Shown here piece by piece: positions 1 to 39,370 of a DNA stretch of 64,000 nt. A program made the translations under genes and the position numbers. The notes under the pieces are model-generated. The model saw only the letters and a list, made by a program, of their open reading frames with translations, had not been told where the DNA came from and did no database searches. This stretch comes from Lota lota (lineage: Eukaryota > Chordata > Actinopteri > Gadiformes > Lotidae). The stretch covers positions 3,232,299 to 3,296,298 of the forward strand of contig JACYXH010000479.1 of the NCBI GenBank assembly GCA_026745465.1, given 5' to 3'. Numbering within the stretch: the first letter of the stretch is position 1; the number at the start of each line of letters is the position of its first letter.

Positions 1-353
1 TCCAACTAAACAGACCTGAACAAGGCTCCTCAGACTGAGCAATGTTATCCCTGTGAGGGAAAAGACAGAGCATGTTTTGAGCACTAATGTCATAATTTGG
101 GTATTTGGGCTCACAAGGAAGGCCCAATAACAAGATCGTCTCGGGTCAACAGCTGGCTATTTTGACATAGGAGAAAAACAACATCTTTGAGGAGCGTGTA
201 AAGCGTGCAGTTTCCAAAAATGGAGTCTGACTTTCTTTACCACCGATATTCACCGGAAGGATATCAGTGGGTGGCCAGAGGCTTTCACTAGCGGTTTACA
301 TATGTTCTAATAATGAGTGAATCCTCCACACCCAATGGTCTGAATGGCCTTAC

Positions 354-14670
<14,317 letters not shown>

Positions 14671-16130
14671 CTAGAGGGAGACAAGACCAAAAATATAAAA
14701 TTAGCAATAGTGATATGTAATATAAAATCTGCTATAATATATTGTGTTTCAAACTGTATCCAAGAGCTATTAACATGTCTGACTCAAGGCCTTTAATGTA
14801 TTATGAATACACAAGACTTGGGTGTTTTGAAGGGCTCCATGTAAGACTAGAACCCCATCTGTCGCACTGCCACTGGTTAAATTTAGACATTCAAGAGGGG
14901 GGCAATGTGGTGTCAATTTACACCCGTCTTACCTCCCTCCTTCTCTCGCACACAGTAAAACACATGAAAACGTTCACCCCAAAAGACCCAGATAAATATT
15001 TCAGACGAGCACCTTTATTCAACCACATTCGTTTACGTAGAAAATAATTAAGTAGACAAATGGGCGATCTGTGGCTCACTAGGTGTGACGCAGTTGTTCG
15101 TAGCATGGCAACGCAAATGTACACAATACTACGGCACAAATGTATTTATGTAGATTACATAACCACGAAGTTATTGTTGGTTATTTTGGTGTTTTACACT
15201 TCAGTGAGCGACATCTCGCCTGTGGGAAGTCAAACGACCAAAGTGCCATTATCTAAAACTAGCTAGACCACATTACCTTGGCTCAAACAAGACTTTTTGT
15301 TTAGCTTTGCTTGCCTACATAAAGTTTATCCACTACAAATTCAGAGTATAGCTTGTTGGTATACGAGAATATGTTCGCATTAGTTGTTCCCGACACTCGA
15401 GCATTACTAGCAAGCTTATGTTAGCCTCATTTTGGCTAGTTGTTTGTCTTTGTTCGCGTGCTTTTCTTCATTCGAACATGGTGCCTAGTAAATAACAAAC
15501 CCGACTTATCTACTGAACGCGTTTATATTGAACCACGGAAAACCAGAACCCCGACCAAGTTACTTACTGGCAATAGTATACAACTATACGGACAATTAAC
15601 GAAAACAAAAAACAAAAATTTAACAAGGAGGAAGAGACTCCTTTGTGTGACTCAGTAGCTAATAGACTGTTAGCGTCTCTGGCTAAAGTTAGCAACAGGC
15701 TACAAATGTTAGCTTGCCTACTATAGCTAAAACTGTACCGAAACGCCTCATAATACAGAAGCACGTTCAAAAACAATTTCGCTCGCCATGTATACCACTA
15801 TTTGATCTATGGTACGACAATTGTTGCGTGTTTTAAGCTGTTTTACAAGAAAGTCATCAACGAACGCGTGGCCTGTTAATGCTATGTTGATAGCTACCGT
15901 TGGCATGCTAGCTAATTTCCCTGGCATGTGTACGGGCCGTTCACACAATACGACGCTAAAGCAGCTACGATAGCTAGCTAGGAAAATCCCAGAAAACGGG
16001 TGGAAACTTGAGATGCACCAATAACACAACGGTTTTTTTATTGTTCATATTATAAAGTAATCAAAGAGTTTATCGTTCAAGTTAAGGAAAATCCGATTTA
16101 TTATCGTTTGAAATAGTATATGTTCATACC

Positions 16131-16260
16131 TGCTAACACGCTTCGCTCAGCCAGCAGCAGATGCCGTCACGTGACCAACCGCGCCGTTGTTTAACGTTGA
16201 GAGGGTGGACGGGCCAATCAAAACCAGTCTAGCAGGACAGGTGGCTTGGCTATGGCTTGT
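16131..16260 (-). promoter_or_regulatory. ubap2: ubap2 non-coding exon 1 and promoter
   Basis: A candidate first exon ends at 16131 with a good donor (AGCAG then gtatga). Just upstream on the minus strand are a CG-rich stretch, a perfect palindromic E-box GTCACGTGAC at 16166-16175 (USF/TFE type) and a CCAAT box in gccaatcaaa near 16214. The coding exon begins at the acceptor at 14670, after a roughly 1.5 kb first intron. The transcription start itself is inferred, not visible. Confidence 0.5.
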
Positions 16261-16319
16261 ACGTTTCCATGCGCTGTCCCGTGTACGAGCGTGCGCATTT
16301 CAAATCTGTCTATTTCCCG

Positions 16320-17492
16320 GACTCAATTGGATATTCTAGGATGCATATTTAAAGTTTTTGTTACTTATTTGTGTTCATAACTGAAGCAATCGGTCCGCCA
16401 CTCTCAACAGAAACGGACATTTCTCTTTTCATTGATTTGCGATAGTCAGTCATGAACGATTCGGATAGCTATGAGGCCTATCTCCCTACAAAACGGTTTG
16501 ACATTTATTTATTCCCCCTTTACACATGCATTAACGTGGGTTTTGGGCAATCGGATATTAATCGAAAATCGCTAAAACTCATAGAAAGCCAGATGCATCA
16601 GTGGTCTTAGCCTGCTGTGGGCCCCTAGAAGAACCCCGATGAATCTCCAGTTTACTCCCATTTCACTTTTGGGGATACAAAATAGCTGAAGCTAAAACAG
16701 GGACTGTTTTATTTATTTATTTATTTATGACCACAAAGCACTTTGTAAGGCACGTTTTGTAATCTTATTTTATCACTTTATTCTGTTTCCAAATCTCACC
16801 ATTATCACGGATCTTATCAAAAGCTGATGACAATGGCACCATGTTCACAATCTAAACACAACAATGTACACTAAATAAACACATTTACGCACGTTTCAAA
16901 GACAATGAATATAATTGCAATACATTGCAGTCCTACACCTCATCATCTGTGTTACGATGAGCTTTTAAAATCGAAACAAAACAAAATAAACAAAACAACA
17001 TTTAATCGACTCAAATGATGATCAAATCAAAATGATTTATATTCTGAGAGCTGCCTTTTTGTATCAAATGTGAGTAAATATTCCTATTACATTTACACAC
17101 ACATTTTAGGATTAGCTGTAAATAAAACTAATTAGGATTAACATGATTTCACTCAATAATTTGACTATTCACACAGCTAAATAATAATGCGAAACTTCAA
17201 CATGATGAATATAAGGCATAGTCACTGTAGAGTCAATATATGATACTGATCTTCATATCACATCCAATTTCTTCACAGTAGTTCAATACTTTTTTAGATT
17301 AAGACTAAAATGTTAAAACAGTCACAGTAGTAGGGCATGCTCACGCACGCTCACGCACACATACCTATGCACACATACTTGCATTGTGATTACCTCTGTT
17401 CCATTTATACCTGCACTATTATTACTCAATGATACACATTTTCTAAATGATTTAAATATTTAAATAAATACCTCTTCTATATTATCAACCAA
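16320..17492. other. Intergenic stretch: kif24 3' UTR side and ubap2 upstream region
   Basis: No coding potential is seen. The DNA is AT-rich with a (TTTA)n run near 16710-16730. Several TTTATT strings (AATAAA on the minus strand), for example near 16775, could end the kif24 transcript, whose stop codon is at 17493-17495. Which signal is used cannot be told. Confidence 0.4.
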
Positions 17493-26594
<9,102 letters not shown>

Positions 26595-27211
26595 CTGTTA
26601 ATATGAAATGGATGTTGCTGTAGTCTGCCCATTAATTGATCGAAGCAAAGACGCATTGCACTCTTAAGTTATTCAATACAGACTAAATGTTTGTACAATC
26701 TATATATATATATATATATGCTACCATGCAGCCTTTTCTCAATACTATATTTCTATCTTCACACATTGGTTCCAATGTGTGAGTGCTGTGTAAAATATAG
26801 ATACTCTGTCGGGGAGGTAAGAAATGGAAACTGGAAACTGGTGTAATGCTGAAATATGACCCTTCCTTAGGCTGGACCTAGGCAGCCATGGCAGACATTG
26901 CTGTAAAGTTGCAAATGGGACTTTCTGCTATATTTATAGCAGAGTAGGTCTAAAGCAGCTGCTGGTTCTGTATGTTAACTGTATGGCCGTAGGACAGAGA
27001 GTGACAGTCTAGCTATAGAGATAAGAAGGAAGGCCCCCGTGGCAGTACATGACGGAGTGAGATAGGCTTTCAATATTATATTACTTAGAAGGGCAATAGG
27101 GGGTAGTATTCCAGATATATAAAAGTATTTAAATGATGATTGGCGTATGCCTGAATGAACAGCTAAAGTATTTCATTATTGCCACTGCAATGCAGAGAAA
27201 GTGCAATAGAC

Positions 27212-27348
<137 letters not shown>

Positions 27349-27666
27349 GAGGTCATCCTGGCATAAGTATCCACGTAAAATAATGTATCCACGCGCGCAT
27401 CATCAATTCGTTATCATTTCCACATCACTGGAGCTACAGAAGAGGCTCTTATAACAAATGGACAGAAAAACCTATCGCAGATCAGGTTGGCCTTAGGGAG
27501 GTAGCCTACAATACCATTGCCTTCTGCGTAAATTTGGCTGGGCAGCATATTAAAACAAAGCAGTTTATGTGAACGATTAAAAGTCCATAATTGTTTGCAA
27601 ACAAAAAAAGGCATAGGCTGCCAATATGAAAGTTTAGAAAGATGGATTGTCGTTGCAAAAACTTAC

Positions 27667-27905
27667 ACAAGAGTCTCCGCTATGTTCCAGCTGGAATAGA
27701 AATGCTCTGTGTGCCTGAGTACCAGCGTGCATTCTTTTTTTCACAAAGTTGCCATCTGATCTGGTATCGTTGTTTCCGTACACAGAAGATCTCCTTAACG
27801 ACCAAACGGCTTTGAGTGAGCGTACTCTTTCCCGCTGATGGTACCGACCTATGAGTTTCAAGTAGAAACAGTAGGACGTAATCATTTGCATTCGCGGTTA
27901 TAGGG
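27667..27905 (-). other. kif24: Putative kif24 5' UTR exon
   Basis: A donor CTTGT then gtaagt on the minus strand ends at 27667. Coding exon one has an acceptor (aacag) at 26594, 46 bp above the ATG, so an upstream non-coding exon is required. This is the best candidate, but its start is unknown. The interval to rfesd exon 1 (to about 28600) shows no gene. Confidence 0.4.
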
Positions 27906-28639
27906 CTACCCTTCTAACCCTCGTTACGTCGTTTTAATTTAAACTCAAAGTAGTTCAACCAAACTGCCAAGATAATCCAAAATACCAAAATACGGAATGT
28001 CAATGGACAGACATGCTACTAACCAATAGCATGAGCAAGACTAATCTAGGAGGATTTAATACCCACAATAAAAGCTCCGGCAAATCTCACAAAATACCTT
28101 TAAGAGATGATATTATATTCTCTAGTACAATATAAAATACAGTAGTATACATATAGTCGGCTTATAGTTTAGCATAGTAAGGTATAAAAAAGTTACATTA
28201 CGATGCTTTTGTATGTTATATATACTATAGAATATTATAGCCTACTATACTTTACAATGGTATAGGCTATTATACTATACTGATACTATACTATCAGTGT
28301 CCGGACGAGGATTCATAAAACACTCATGGTAATCATATATCTACTATTATGACACTATTGTATGAATGTATCTGTTTAAAACAATGTCAATGGATCCTTA
28401 TTGCTCATCGCAAGTTCCGTTACGACTATATTGGAAGTTGCACAAAGCGTAGACTCCGGTTCCCACGGCTGTGTTGAATGATATGACCACATTTTATCAG
28501 GGTTTCATTCAACAGCATTCATTTAGCTTGTATCTAATAACTGAAGTACTGAAGATGTATATGTTGAACTTGTCTTTCTTAACGACAGACACATTTGTAA
28601 CGTTGGGTTTGCTATCACTTCAGTTAAGTGGTTCTTCTT

Positions 28640-30950
28640 GATACATTTGTGAATAACGTTATTTAATTACTTACGTTAAACATCGCTTCAAGGTAAGTTT
28701 AGTTTCACTGGATATGTAGGTTTTCAAAATCGAATACAATAAGGGGGTTTATTCTTTAATCTGTCGATAATATGTGTGGCTACAATTTTATATTAACAAC
28801 AATATAACCACAGAGTGGCGGTAATGGTCGAGTTGAGAGCGGCAGGCATCTATTCATATTTTCACAATTATGGATTCTCATTAAATGTTAAACAATGGGT
28901 GCATGGATAAAGCCTCGCAATACTCCAAGCAAAAACTTTTTTTAAAGAAAGAAATAAGCAAATGTTTCATTATTTTTCAGAATCATTTACGGTAAAAAAA
29001 ACAAACAAACTGGGTTCATTGATAAAGCCTCGCAATACTCCAAGCAAAACATTTTTTTAATGAAATAAATAAGCAAATGTTTCATAATTTTTCAGAATCA
29101 TTTACTAATCTTGCTGGTGTGAAATGTAGTTAGCCTTAGTTGAGATATAGAAATAGCTTCGAAAAATCTAATTCACATTCATTTACAGAATGGTACAGTG
29201 AATAGAACACTACATTATAATAGTTTATTGTAAACAACTCTAACTAACTATACTATCAACATATTGTAAGATATGCAGTCTAAAATGATCTGTGATCAAT
29301 GTTTAGTTGGTCTGTTAAGAATCCTCAGACTTGTCTTTCCTGAAGCCCATGTAGTTCAATCTGAAGGTACTGTTACACTTCATCTCTTGTTTCCAGAACG
29401 CCATTCCAAACACTCCCAACATGTCTTGTGAGGACAAAACACGACCTTCCTCGCCTCACTTTGAATCCATTAGCTCCTCTCCCCACTCCTATTCTCCCAC
29501 CTCCTCCTCCTCCCCCTCCGCTCCTCTTGCTGCTTCTTCCTTGCCTCCTGCTTCCCTATCTCCGGCTCCCCCCCACTACATTGGAAAGAGGGAAGACGTC
29601 ATCCAGGCGCGATGTGTGACCAAACTGGTGAACGGATGCAGAGACATTCTGGTCCTATATCACCAGGGGGAGCTTCATGCCATGGACATGCGCTGCTATC
29701 GTAAGTTTTGACATAAATTTGCCAAAATACATGACATGATGACAGCGTTTGACCAGAGATGTGTGCTCATGAATAATGATGGACTTTTCAATGAGGAATG
29801 TGGTTTGTTTGAATAACAGTCAGACTGTCCGTTGACAGATGCAGGTGGGCCCTTACAGAATGGAGACATTGAGGTGAGAAGGGATATGGTTCTGACGATA
29901 AATAGTGTAATTACATTTACATATGATAAAGATTGATCCATAATCCAAATAAATTAAACAAGGAGTTACTGTTCATGTCATGCGCATGTGTGTATAGCCT
30001 AGAACAGTGGTTCTCAAAGTGGGGTAAGTGGACCCCTGGGGGTCTGTGACACATGTCCAGGGGCTCCGCAAACTTATTGATCCACCAAATGTTTTAATTT
30101 TTTTTAATTCTCGCTTAAAAATAACACTCGATATCAATCCTTAATAGCTGTACACATATAAGGTTGGTTGAAATACACAATCCTTAGCTCCTTGGACAGA
30201 TAACACCTCCCGGGAGAAGGAGGACCAAGTACTAATTGTCTTGTTACCATCAACAGGTCTGAGTGAAAGCAGGAAAAACACGAAAAATCACTGATTTTGC
30301 TTCTGCCTGAATTTATTCCAAATGAGAGAGAAGAGAATACGCATCAAGATCATTTCTCATTAAATAGAGAATAATATTAAGATTGAACCATCTTTTAAGA
30401 TGGGTCTCGACCTATAGATCAAGACCCATTGACCCCAAGATGTCGACCTATAGAATTGGTTGAAAAGTTGCAAAACAGTCTTAGGTCAACCTAATGTGGC
30501 CCTTACCCAGATATCCAATTATAGGTGTTGGTCTAGTTCTCTCTGTCCAATCATGGAGTCGCCATGCTAAACGGTAAAGCAATGTTGAAGGTGTAAAATC
30601 AACTAGGCCGTCATGGACTTTCATTATCAAAACTACATGCAGTTTTAAGAGTTTTCTCAGAGTTTGACAAAGTAATGAGGCAAAACACTTCACTAGTGAT
30701 GAGATATGTAAAAATATTAGACTCCACAGCCTTCATCGTCAGGCAGAACTAAGGCCAAATTGGCTAACTTTAAGACAAATCTCAAGTTGTCTGAAGACAT
30801 AGTGTTGTTTGAGTATGAACACTGTTGTGCTTGTGTCCTTCAGATTTTTTTACTTTTAGCTTAACTTAACCCTGGCCTGAAGAAGTTTGAGCACCCCTGG
30901 TCTAGAATGCAGGCTTCATTGTCCAGAAAACGAACCATTGTTTTATTGTT

Positions 30951-30981
<31 letters not shown>

Positions 30982-31321
30982 TTTCCTCTTCATCATCGGC
31001 TCCTGCCAGGAGTTTAACGGGCGGAGCTGCATCGTGTGTCCGTGGCACAAGTACAAGATCACTCTGGCCGAGGGGGAGGCGCTGTATCAGGCCATAGACC
31101 ACCCCACTCTCAAACCTCTGAGGACCCACTGGCGCTCCAAGGGGGTCAAACAAAGAGTTCACAAGGTCACAGAGGTCAACGGGAATATCTACGTAACACT
31201 GAACGACTCAAGCGAGGTCATCGAGTCGGATGCATACCAGACCGAGAAATACAGGGCAATGTGGTTCAAAGCAAGCCCAAACCCAAGCCCAGAATTGAAT
31301 AAACAATCAAAAGCAATGTAA
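28640..31321 (+). CDS. rfesd: Rieske Fe-S domain-containing protein (RFESD)
   Basis: RFESD is a small soluble Rieske-type [2Fe-2S] protein of unclear cellular role. The coding sequence starts at ATG 29421; exons are 29397-29700, 29839-29873 and 31010-31321 (stop TAA 31319). A non-coding exon probably ends at about 28692 (TTCAAG, then gtaagt). The first Rieske box is completed across the splice as MRCYHAGGP (pattern C-x-H), and the second is [11 protein letters not shown] (C-x2-C-x-H), so both Cys-His pairs needed for the cluster are present. The fold continues through [11 protein letters not shown] and [10 protein letters not shown]. The N terminus (about 50 residues, Ser/Pro-rich) is longer than in human, and the C terminus is Asn/Pro/Ser-rich. 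An (AT)n tract starts about 9 bp after the stop codon. Confidence 0.93.
28893..29105. repeat. ~110-bp tandem duplication in rfesd intron 1
   Basis: The blocks 28905-28990 and 29018-29105 share gataaagcctcgcaatactc, a poly-T/A stretch, and agcaaatgtttcat through tttcagaatcattta, with few differences. The copies are separated by aaacaaacaaac. Confidence 0.85.
30005..30899. mobile_element. Non-autonomous hAT-type DNA transposon
   Basis: An 895-bp element in the second rfesd intron. The left end is CAGTGGTTCTCAAAG and the right end, reverse-complemented, is CAGGGGTGCTCAAAC, the typical hAT inverted repeat. The flanks are gcctagaa (29997-30004) and gtctagaa (30900-30907), an 8-bp target duplication with one mismatch. 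No transposase was recognised. Confidence 0.75.
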
Positions 31322-31326
31322 TTTTT

Positions 31327-31443
<117 letters not shown>

Positions 31444-32150
31444 CTGGGAGGTTATATTGATCTAGTCTGAGGTTTACTGCAGTAATTCCAATCAAGTTAT
31501 TAAACGTATGCTTTTTTAAATGTTATTTATTTATTTTTTATTATAATTATGTTTTTACATGTGCCTATGTTGGCCTGAATAGCGATATTTTCACAGTCCA
31601 TAGCTGTTAAGGCTAAATTATATTAAAGGGTTCTAAACATAATAAACAATCCATACTATTACTTCCCTATATGAGGATGCAGACAACAATAATTTGTATT
31701 TCATTTGATTAATGGAACGTCGACCTATTATATACATAGAGGAGACTAGTCAAGGCTAGTCTGCTACTATGTGATGTTTAAATAAATACATGACATACAT
31801 TTATTAAACAAAAGAAACACACACAAAAAAACGGACATATAGGCTATATATAAAATACTAGGCCTATGTTAACCACAATTTGGGATTTTTTTCTTGTCGT
31901 TCTCCTACAAATTTAGCCCGACGGCACTAACGTCATCAGACTGCGACGTAGACCGCCCGAGCAAGTAATTTGTTTTTCATTTCATCAATGTGCAACTGCA
32001 TTTTGCAATTAACAGCTTTAACGATCTTATACAAAAGTTGTCTCAACCCACTCAGAATATAAGCACCGTGATTGTGGGAGAGGAGAGATGTAAAATAAAG
32101 AATAGGAGAACGAGGATAGTTGGATTCTCTGTCACATATTGTCAGCCACC

Positions 32151-34728
<2,578 letters not shown>

Positions 34729-35040
34729 TGTTTATTGAGTAGTTGTGTACATTTCAGTGTTCTTATTTTGTATTCTTGATTTGACGTGTTCAAACATTGT
34801 ATTATACACGTTCATATGAATAGTTCACTGAGAGGCAGAAAGGCTGGTTATATAAATCAAGTTGTTTTTACGATTTATTATCCCCTCATTTCCTTTGTCA
34901 TTTTAATTTCAAATAAACGTCACCTTCACTTTTTGTTTCTTACAGCCTCAAGTACTTACTCATTAAGCAATTACCATACACGTAATTCCACAATTCCGTA
35001 ATTTACGTAAAAGAAAATCCAGTTGAAATCTCTACACTCT

Positions 35041-37019
35041 TCAAGAGTCCCCCCTATGGATGGGAACAATATTGCACCTGTGAAAAACAAAGGTTTATTA
35101 GGTGTTATAAGACTTGTTTTTTCTATAAAACATCCTTATGATATATCAGCTATTTTACTTTGTAAAACAAAAGACTTGTCAACTGTGCATAAAAATGTTA
35201 AATTGTCCCACTTGGATTTGACCACTGTCAAAGAAACACTGCTTCTGTCCACTCACCCCAGTAGGCCTCTTCCAGACCATTTCTGGGGAGTCAGGCTCAT
35301 TTGAGTTGGTTTGCCATCGCGGATTACTGAGACACGTAGTGGTTTCTGGAGAAAGGTGAAACACATGATCAGACTCCCTCTAGGACTAAATGGCCTAAAG
35401 ACAAAGTGAAACCACATACTTGAAAGATGTTCAGGTATAACTAAAGATAGGGATGTGTTGAGATGACTAGGATGCCCCAATGTTGATATTCATATAATTT
35501 GTGGGTGCTTGAAAAGTTTGGCCTGCCCTCTTAGACCCGATGACACAACAAATAACTTTCAGTACAAATGACTTGTTAAAGTGTAGAATGTGAACAATTT
35601 GTGTCAGTTTCTTCTAATGTTAGTGTTTAAGTGACATGTCATCTTGAAAGACAAAGCGTACAATTAACTTACTCCCTCACTGTGTTGGACCACCGACACA
35701 ATGTTCTGAAGGTTCTGGAAGTTCTCAGTGTTCACCGACCCGAACTCAATGACTTCATCACCAACTCTAATGCCCTATAGGGACAAACATGCATATGTTA
35801 TACCTCCCACCCCAACAACAGCTTCCCACTCAGGGCCATGTTTAAATGTACTATTTTGTTATTCAGTTCATATATCATTACTATCCACTCTTGCGGCATG
35901 ATTTCCGGAGTTGGCCCTGAAAATTCAGGGCTAACCCTGCTCTGGAACACGGCGAGCAAGCCCTGAGCTAAACACAGAGAGAGACAGAGTGAGAGACACA
36001 GAGACCGAGAGAGCGATTTGGTCTTGTAATGGAATAAACATCCTCACCGCTCGGCAGGCTGGGGAGCCATGTGTAACCCCGTCCACACGGGCAAAGGGGG
36101 AGGGCAGAGGAACGTCCTGCTCCATGGCCTCTGCCTGGGCCTGCTGAGATTCATCTTGCTCATGCTTGGATTTATCTAGAGCATGCAGCTTGTGGAGGGC
36201 TTCTTCAATGTCCACCATAATGGCCTTGTGGTCATTTTGCAGACCTGAAAGATTTTTAATGATCCATGGGTGATTATGTTTAAATAGAAAAGATATAACC
36301 CATGGCATATGTAAGCTAAGTATACTGAGGAATCCAAAAGTGTCCTACCATTTGATAAATACTTATCTGGAAGTAATGTTTTTATTTAGGGAGAAGACCT
36401 ATATTATGAACATATATAGGCTAAGAAAGGAACATAAACATAAACAAGAAATAAATTAGAAAACTGCATTTTGGGTAAATAATAACCTACACCTCTTCAA
36501 TTCATAAATATGACAAATGTATACACTTGTGATGAAAGATTTGTGAGAAGCAAACAATGCACATTTACGTTATACTATACACCAAATTTACTCAATGTTA
36601 AACGATCATTCGTATGTAGATCAAATACAAACAGTGCTTACATGAGATATTATGCCTTGCTGTTCTGATCTGGTATAAATTCACATCTGAGCGAGGGAAG
36701 CCTTCAGCATCTACCAGAGGACCTTCTATTCCGACACCTTGCTAAAATGTAGAGAATAACACATAAATTCCAATACGATAGTCTTAACCAGTAAGTATAA
36801 ACATCAATGATTCGTTTGGCTAACGTAGCTAGCTACGGTAGGTTAATAGTTAACGCTCGTCCCTAAACTAACTTGGTAACAGTATATGCTTACATCTTCC
36901 AACACGTCGTAATAGGCCTTTATTTGCTCCTCGATGTCATCTTTCTTTTTTATTAGGTTTTTAACATCATTGGCAGTTATTGTCATTGTTGTTTCGTTGT
37001 TTCCCTCGGTCATCTTCAT
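35041..37019 (-). CDS. psmd9: 26S proteasome non-ATPase regulatory subunit 9 (PSMD9/p27)
   Basis: PSMD9 (yeast Nas2) is an assembly chaperone of the proteasome base that binds the Rpt5 C-terminal tail. Exons (minus): 37019-36894, 36741-36642, 36244-36048, 35774-35673, 35345-35257, 35077-35041 (stop). The start MKMTEGNNE is in frame with the N-terminal coiled coil ([20 protein letters not shown]). A later exon, [20 protein letters not shown], is followed by the PDZ domain with [18 protein letters not shown] and [20 protein letters not shown]. The C-terminal [11 protein letters not shown] matches human CNIIPLQR. An upstream ATG 14 bp before the start opens a short overlapping reading frame. The stop lies about 310 bp from the gtf2h3 stop, tail to tail, so the 3' UTRs may overlap. 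Confidence 0.95.
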
Positions 37020-37869
37020 GGCAGCTTTGCATCAAGTTGTTCTTACACATATCTGAAAACAGCTACGGGTATGAAAAGGCTCAAAATTTGTAACACGGTG
37101 ACGATGTTATCATGAGACGCTTCTTTTTCTTCTTCTACTTTTAATATAAAGGTGTCGTAGAATGCCGTCCGACTCATTTCTGCCAACCATAGGTTTGGAT
37201 GTCAATACTATGGACTGTCGTACACAAATAAAAAAACTAACAAATAAACAAATAAACAAATAAACAAACAAATAAATAAATAAATGAATAAAAACGCAAC
37301 AAAAGGAAATCACACCCTGCTTAACGGTCCTTGGGTGTGTAGGCATTCTAAAACGAAAACCTAGACAGCAGGACCCCACAGCATGCACAGTGAGAGTGGT
37401 CACACCAGTGTCTGAGTATTTATCTGGGTTCAAATGTAGCCTGATTAAATGTCAAAGGTAATAGAAAAAAATTACATATATAGGCAAACATTTGCAATAA
37501 CTATGGTCACAGGTATTTGTCTTCAGTATTCATCCACTTGCTGCACAACAGTAATGAATGAGGAGGATGCGTTCATACTGCTGCTTTTGCTGTAGCTTAC
37601 GGACATCCGATTGTTAAAGTCCAGCAAATATTATTTGGACTCGATGTGCCTTATCTTGTCAGTGAGATCAGTTATTCGCAAGCATACCCAACACGCTAAA
37701 AAGTACAGAATTCTGTAAGGATAATCCATTAGCACGATAAGACAATTATTTTCAGATTTTATTTAGCAGCAAGTAAAAGTGAAATCGACAGAAATATAAA
37801 AGATACAGATACTCCAAAAACTATTTTAGTACTGTAACAAAGTATTTATTCTTCATTACTTTACACCAC

Positions 37870-38620
37870 TGGCCCTACTTGGCATAATTCTCCTCCCAAT
37901 AGTCTGTTGTATTGAATACAAATGCCTTTCCCGTAACCCCAGAATTCTGGACCCTCTGCCAGATATGGTACATACTGGTCCCAATCCTCCACAATCTCTG
38001 TCCAACCTTAAAGAATGGACACGTCAACCCACTCGAAAGCCCAATACAACGCCATCACCTCTGTAGTGACGAGGGACATGACAAGATATTTCAACCACTG
38101 GGACACAACATGCGAAGTCCACCCGCCCACTATCAGGATCAATAGACCCATCAGTATACACCTGGAGAGAGGACGACCACCTTCTTCTCAAACGCTCCTA
38201 CATTGCATGCTGGGGCGCCACTCCTGCGTTGCTGGACCTCAACATCTCCATCAGACCAAAATCCACCGCAAAGTTGTTTCAGCTGCCGACCCATTAGTCA
38301 AACACCCATAATCCAGCCAGGTCTTATCATTGCCAATCACAGGTTTAATCATCGCCCTGTAAACCATCAGTATAACTTCACTCCATGCTCCCCAGGCACA
38401 ACCAACATCATGAGGTTCTGAACCTTCCTACATTTCTCCACAACTACATCAATGTGAGCGCTCCAAGTAATCTATTCTTCAAACATAATTCTCAAGAATG
38501 TATACCAAGGCACCCTCACCAGAGTGGAGCCATACAGGGGAAGCCCTACCTCCCCAAAACCCCTCTTCCTTCCAAACACCACTACCTCTGTCTTAGCTTT
38601 TTTTTTTTTAACACTAACAC
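37870..38620 (-). pseudogene. Decayed non-LTR retrotransposon (RT C-terminus and RNase H)
   Basis: Read on the minus strand with several frame changes and stops, this stretch gives pieces typical of fish LINE ORF2 tails: KTEVVVFGRKR, HIDVVVEKCRKVQNLM, GCLTNGSAA and an RNase H-like VYTDGSIDPDSG. It is followed on the plus strand by a T-run at 38601-38610. It lies between psmd9 and the small transcription unit, and is clearly inactive. The family could not be fixed. Confidence 0.55.
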
Positions 38621-38748
38621 ACACACTTTTAAAACGTTGGAGAACTTGTACAAGTCATACTCTGTGTAGTGTTGGCAAATGTGAATAACTACATAACTGT
38701 CTCCACCGTGCCTTTTTGTCCAAGCTGGACTTGCAGATGGCCGTGAAG

Positions 38749-39370
38749 CACAGGGTCAAGGTGCTGGGCCGGTCCATGTGCTACAGAGTGTTGGAGATGA
38801 TACTGCAGATCATCACCTGGCTGAGAGTATGGCTGAGAAAAGCAGTGTGCAGGTACTTTAACCTCAGAATGAGACGGTGTCATAGTCTATTATTATTTTA
38901 GTTCAGTTAGTCAAATCCATGGAGGAGAGCCTTTTTAGTCAAATCAAATGAGATCGTATTTCTTATCTTTGGCAGATGTTATCTGTGTGGATCCATCTTC
39001 TAAGATAGATGGAGCTAAAGACAGACGCAGATGAAGACAGAGAGATGAAGACAAAGACAGAGATAGATGAAGAAGACGGAGAGAGACAAAGAAGACTGAG
39101 AGCGATGGAAAGAGAGCTTCTTTACAAGGTAAAAATTCTAAACGGTTATGATAGTGACCTGACCACTCCGTTTCTTCTCTCCCTTTATCAGGCTCAGGAG
39201 AGGAGGAGCAAGGTGGAGGAAGTGGAGGGCCGTTGACCTCCACAGAGAACCAGGAAGGAACACAGCTGTACCCCAGCACCTGGTGCTGCTGCTGACAGAT
39301 CACCCCCAAATCATCCCCTGCCCTGTAAACCATGTCTCATTCATTCACACTCCTCCTGTGTCCAATAAAG
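38749..39370 (+). CDS. Unrecognised small transcription unit (hypothetical)
   Basis: Three short open blocks with splice-like edges lie on the plus strand between psmd9 and rabgef1. Block 38749-38854 opens with cagATGG and encodes MAVKHRVKVLGRSMCYRVLE, then a hydrophobic segment (MILQIITWLRVWL), ending at CAG/gtactt. An acceptor lies near 38976. Block 39009-39129 encodes an acidic/basic helix-like stretch (ELKTDADEDREMK to RAMERELLYK), ends at AAG/gtaaaa, and joins after ctttatcag at 39192 to AQERRSKVEEVEGR and a stop. AATAAA follows at 39364. The first block does not join the others in frame as far as I can see, and a TAG stop sits just before 39009. I do not recognise the protein. A non-coding RNA or two separate short ORFs are alternatives. 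Confidence 0.3.

Noticed and set aside
16938-17060. CRISPR array or bacterial-type operon elements
   Set aside because: No regular direct repeats with unique spacers anywhere; all genes are split eukaryotic genes.
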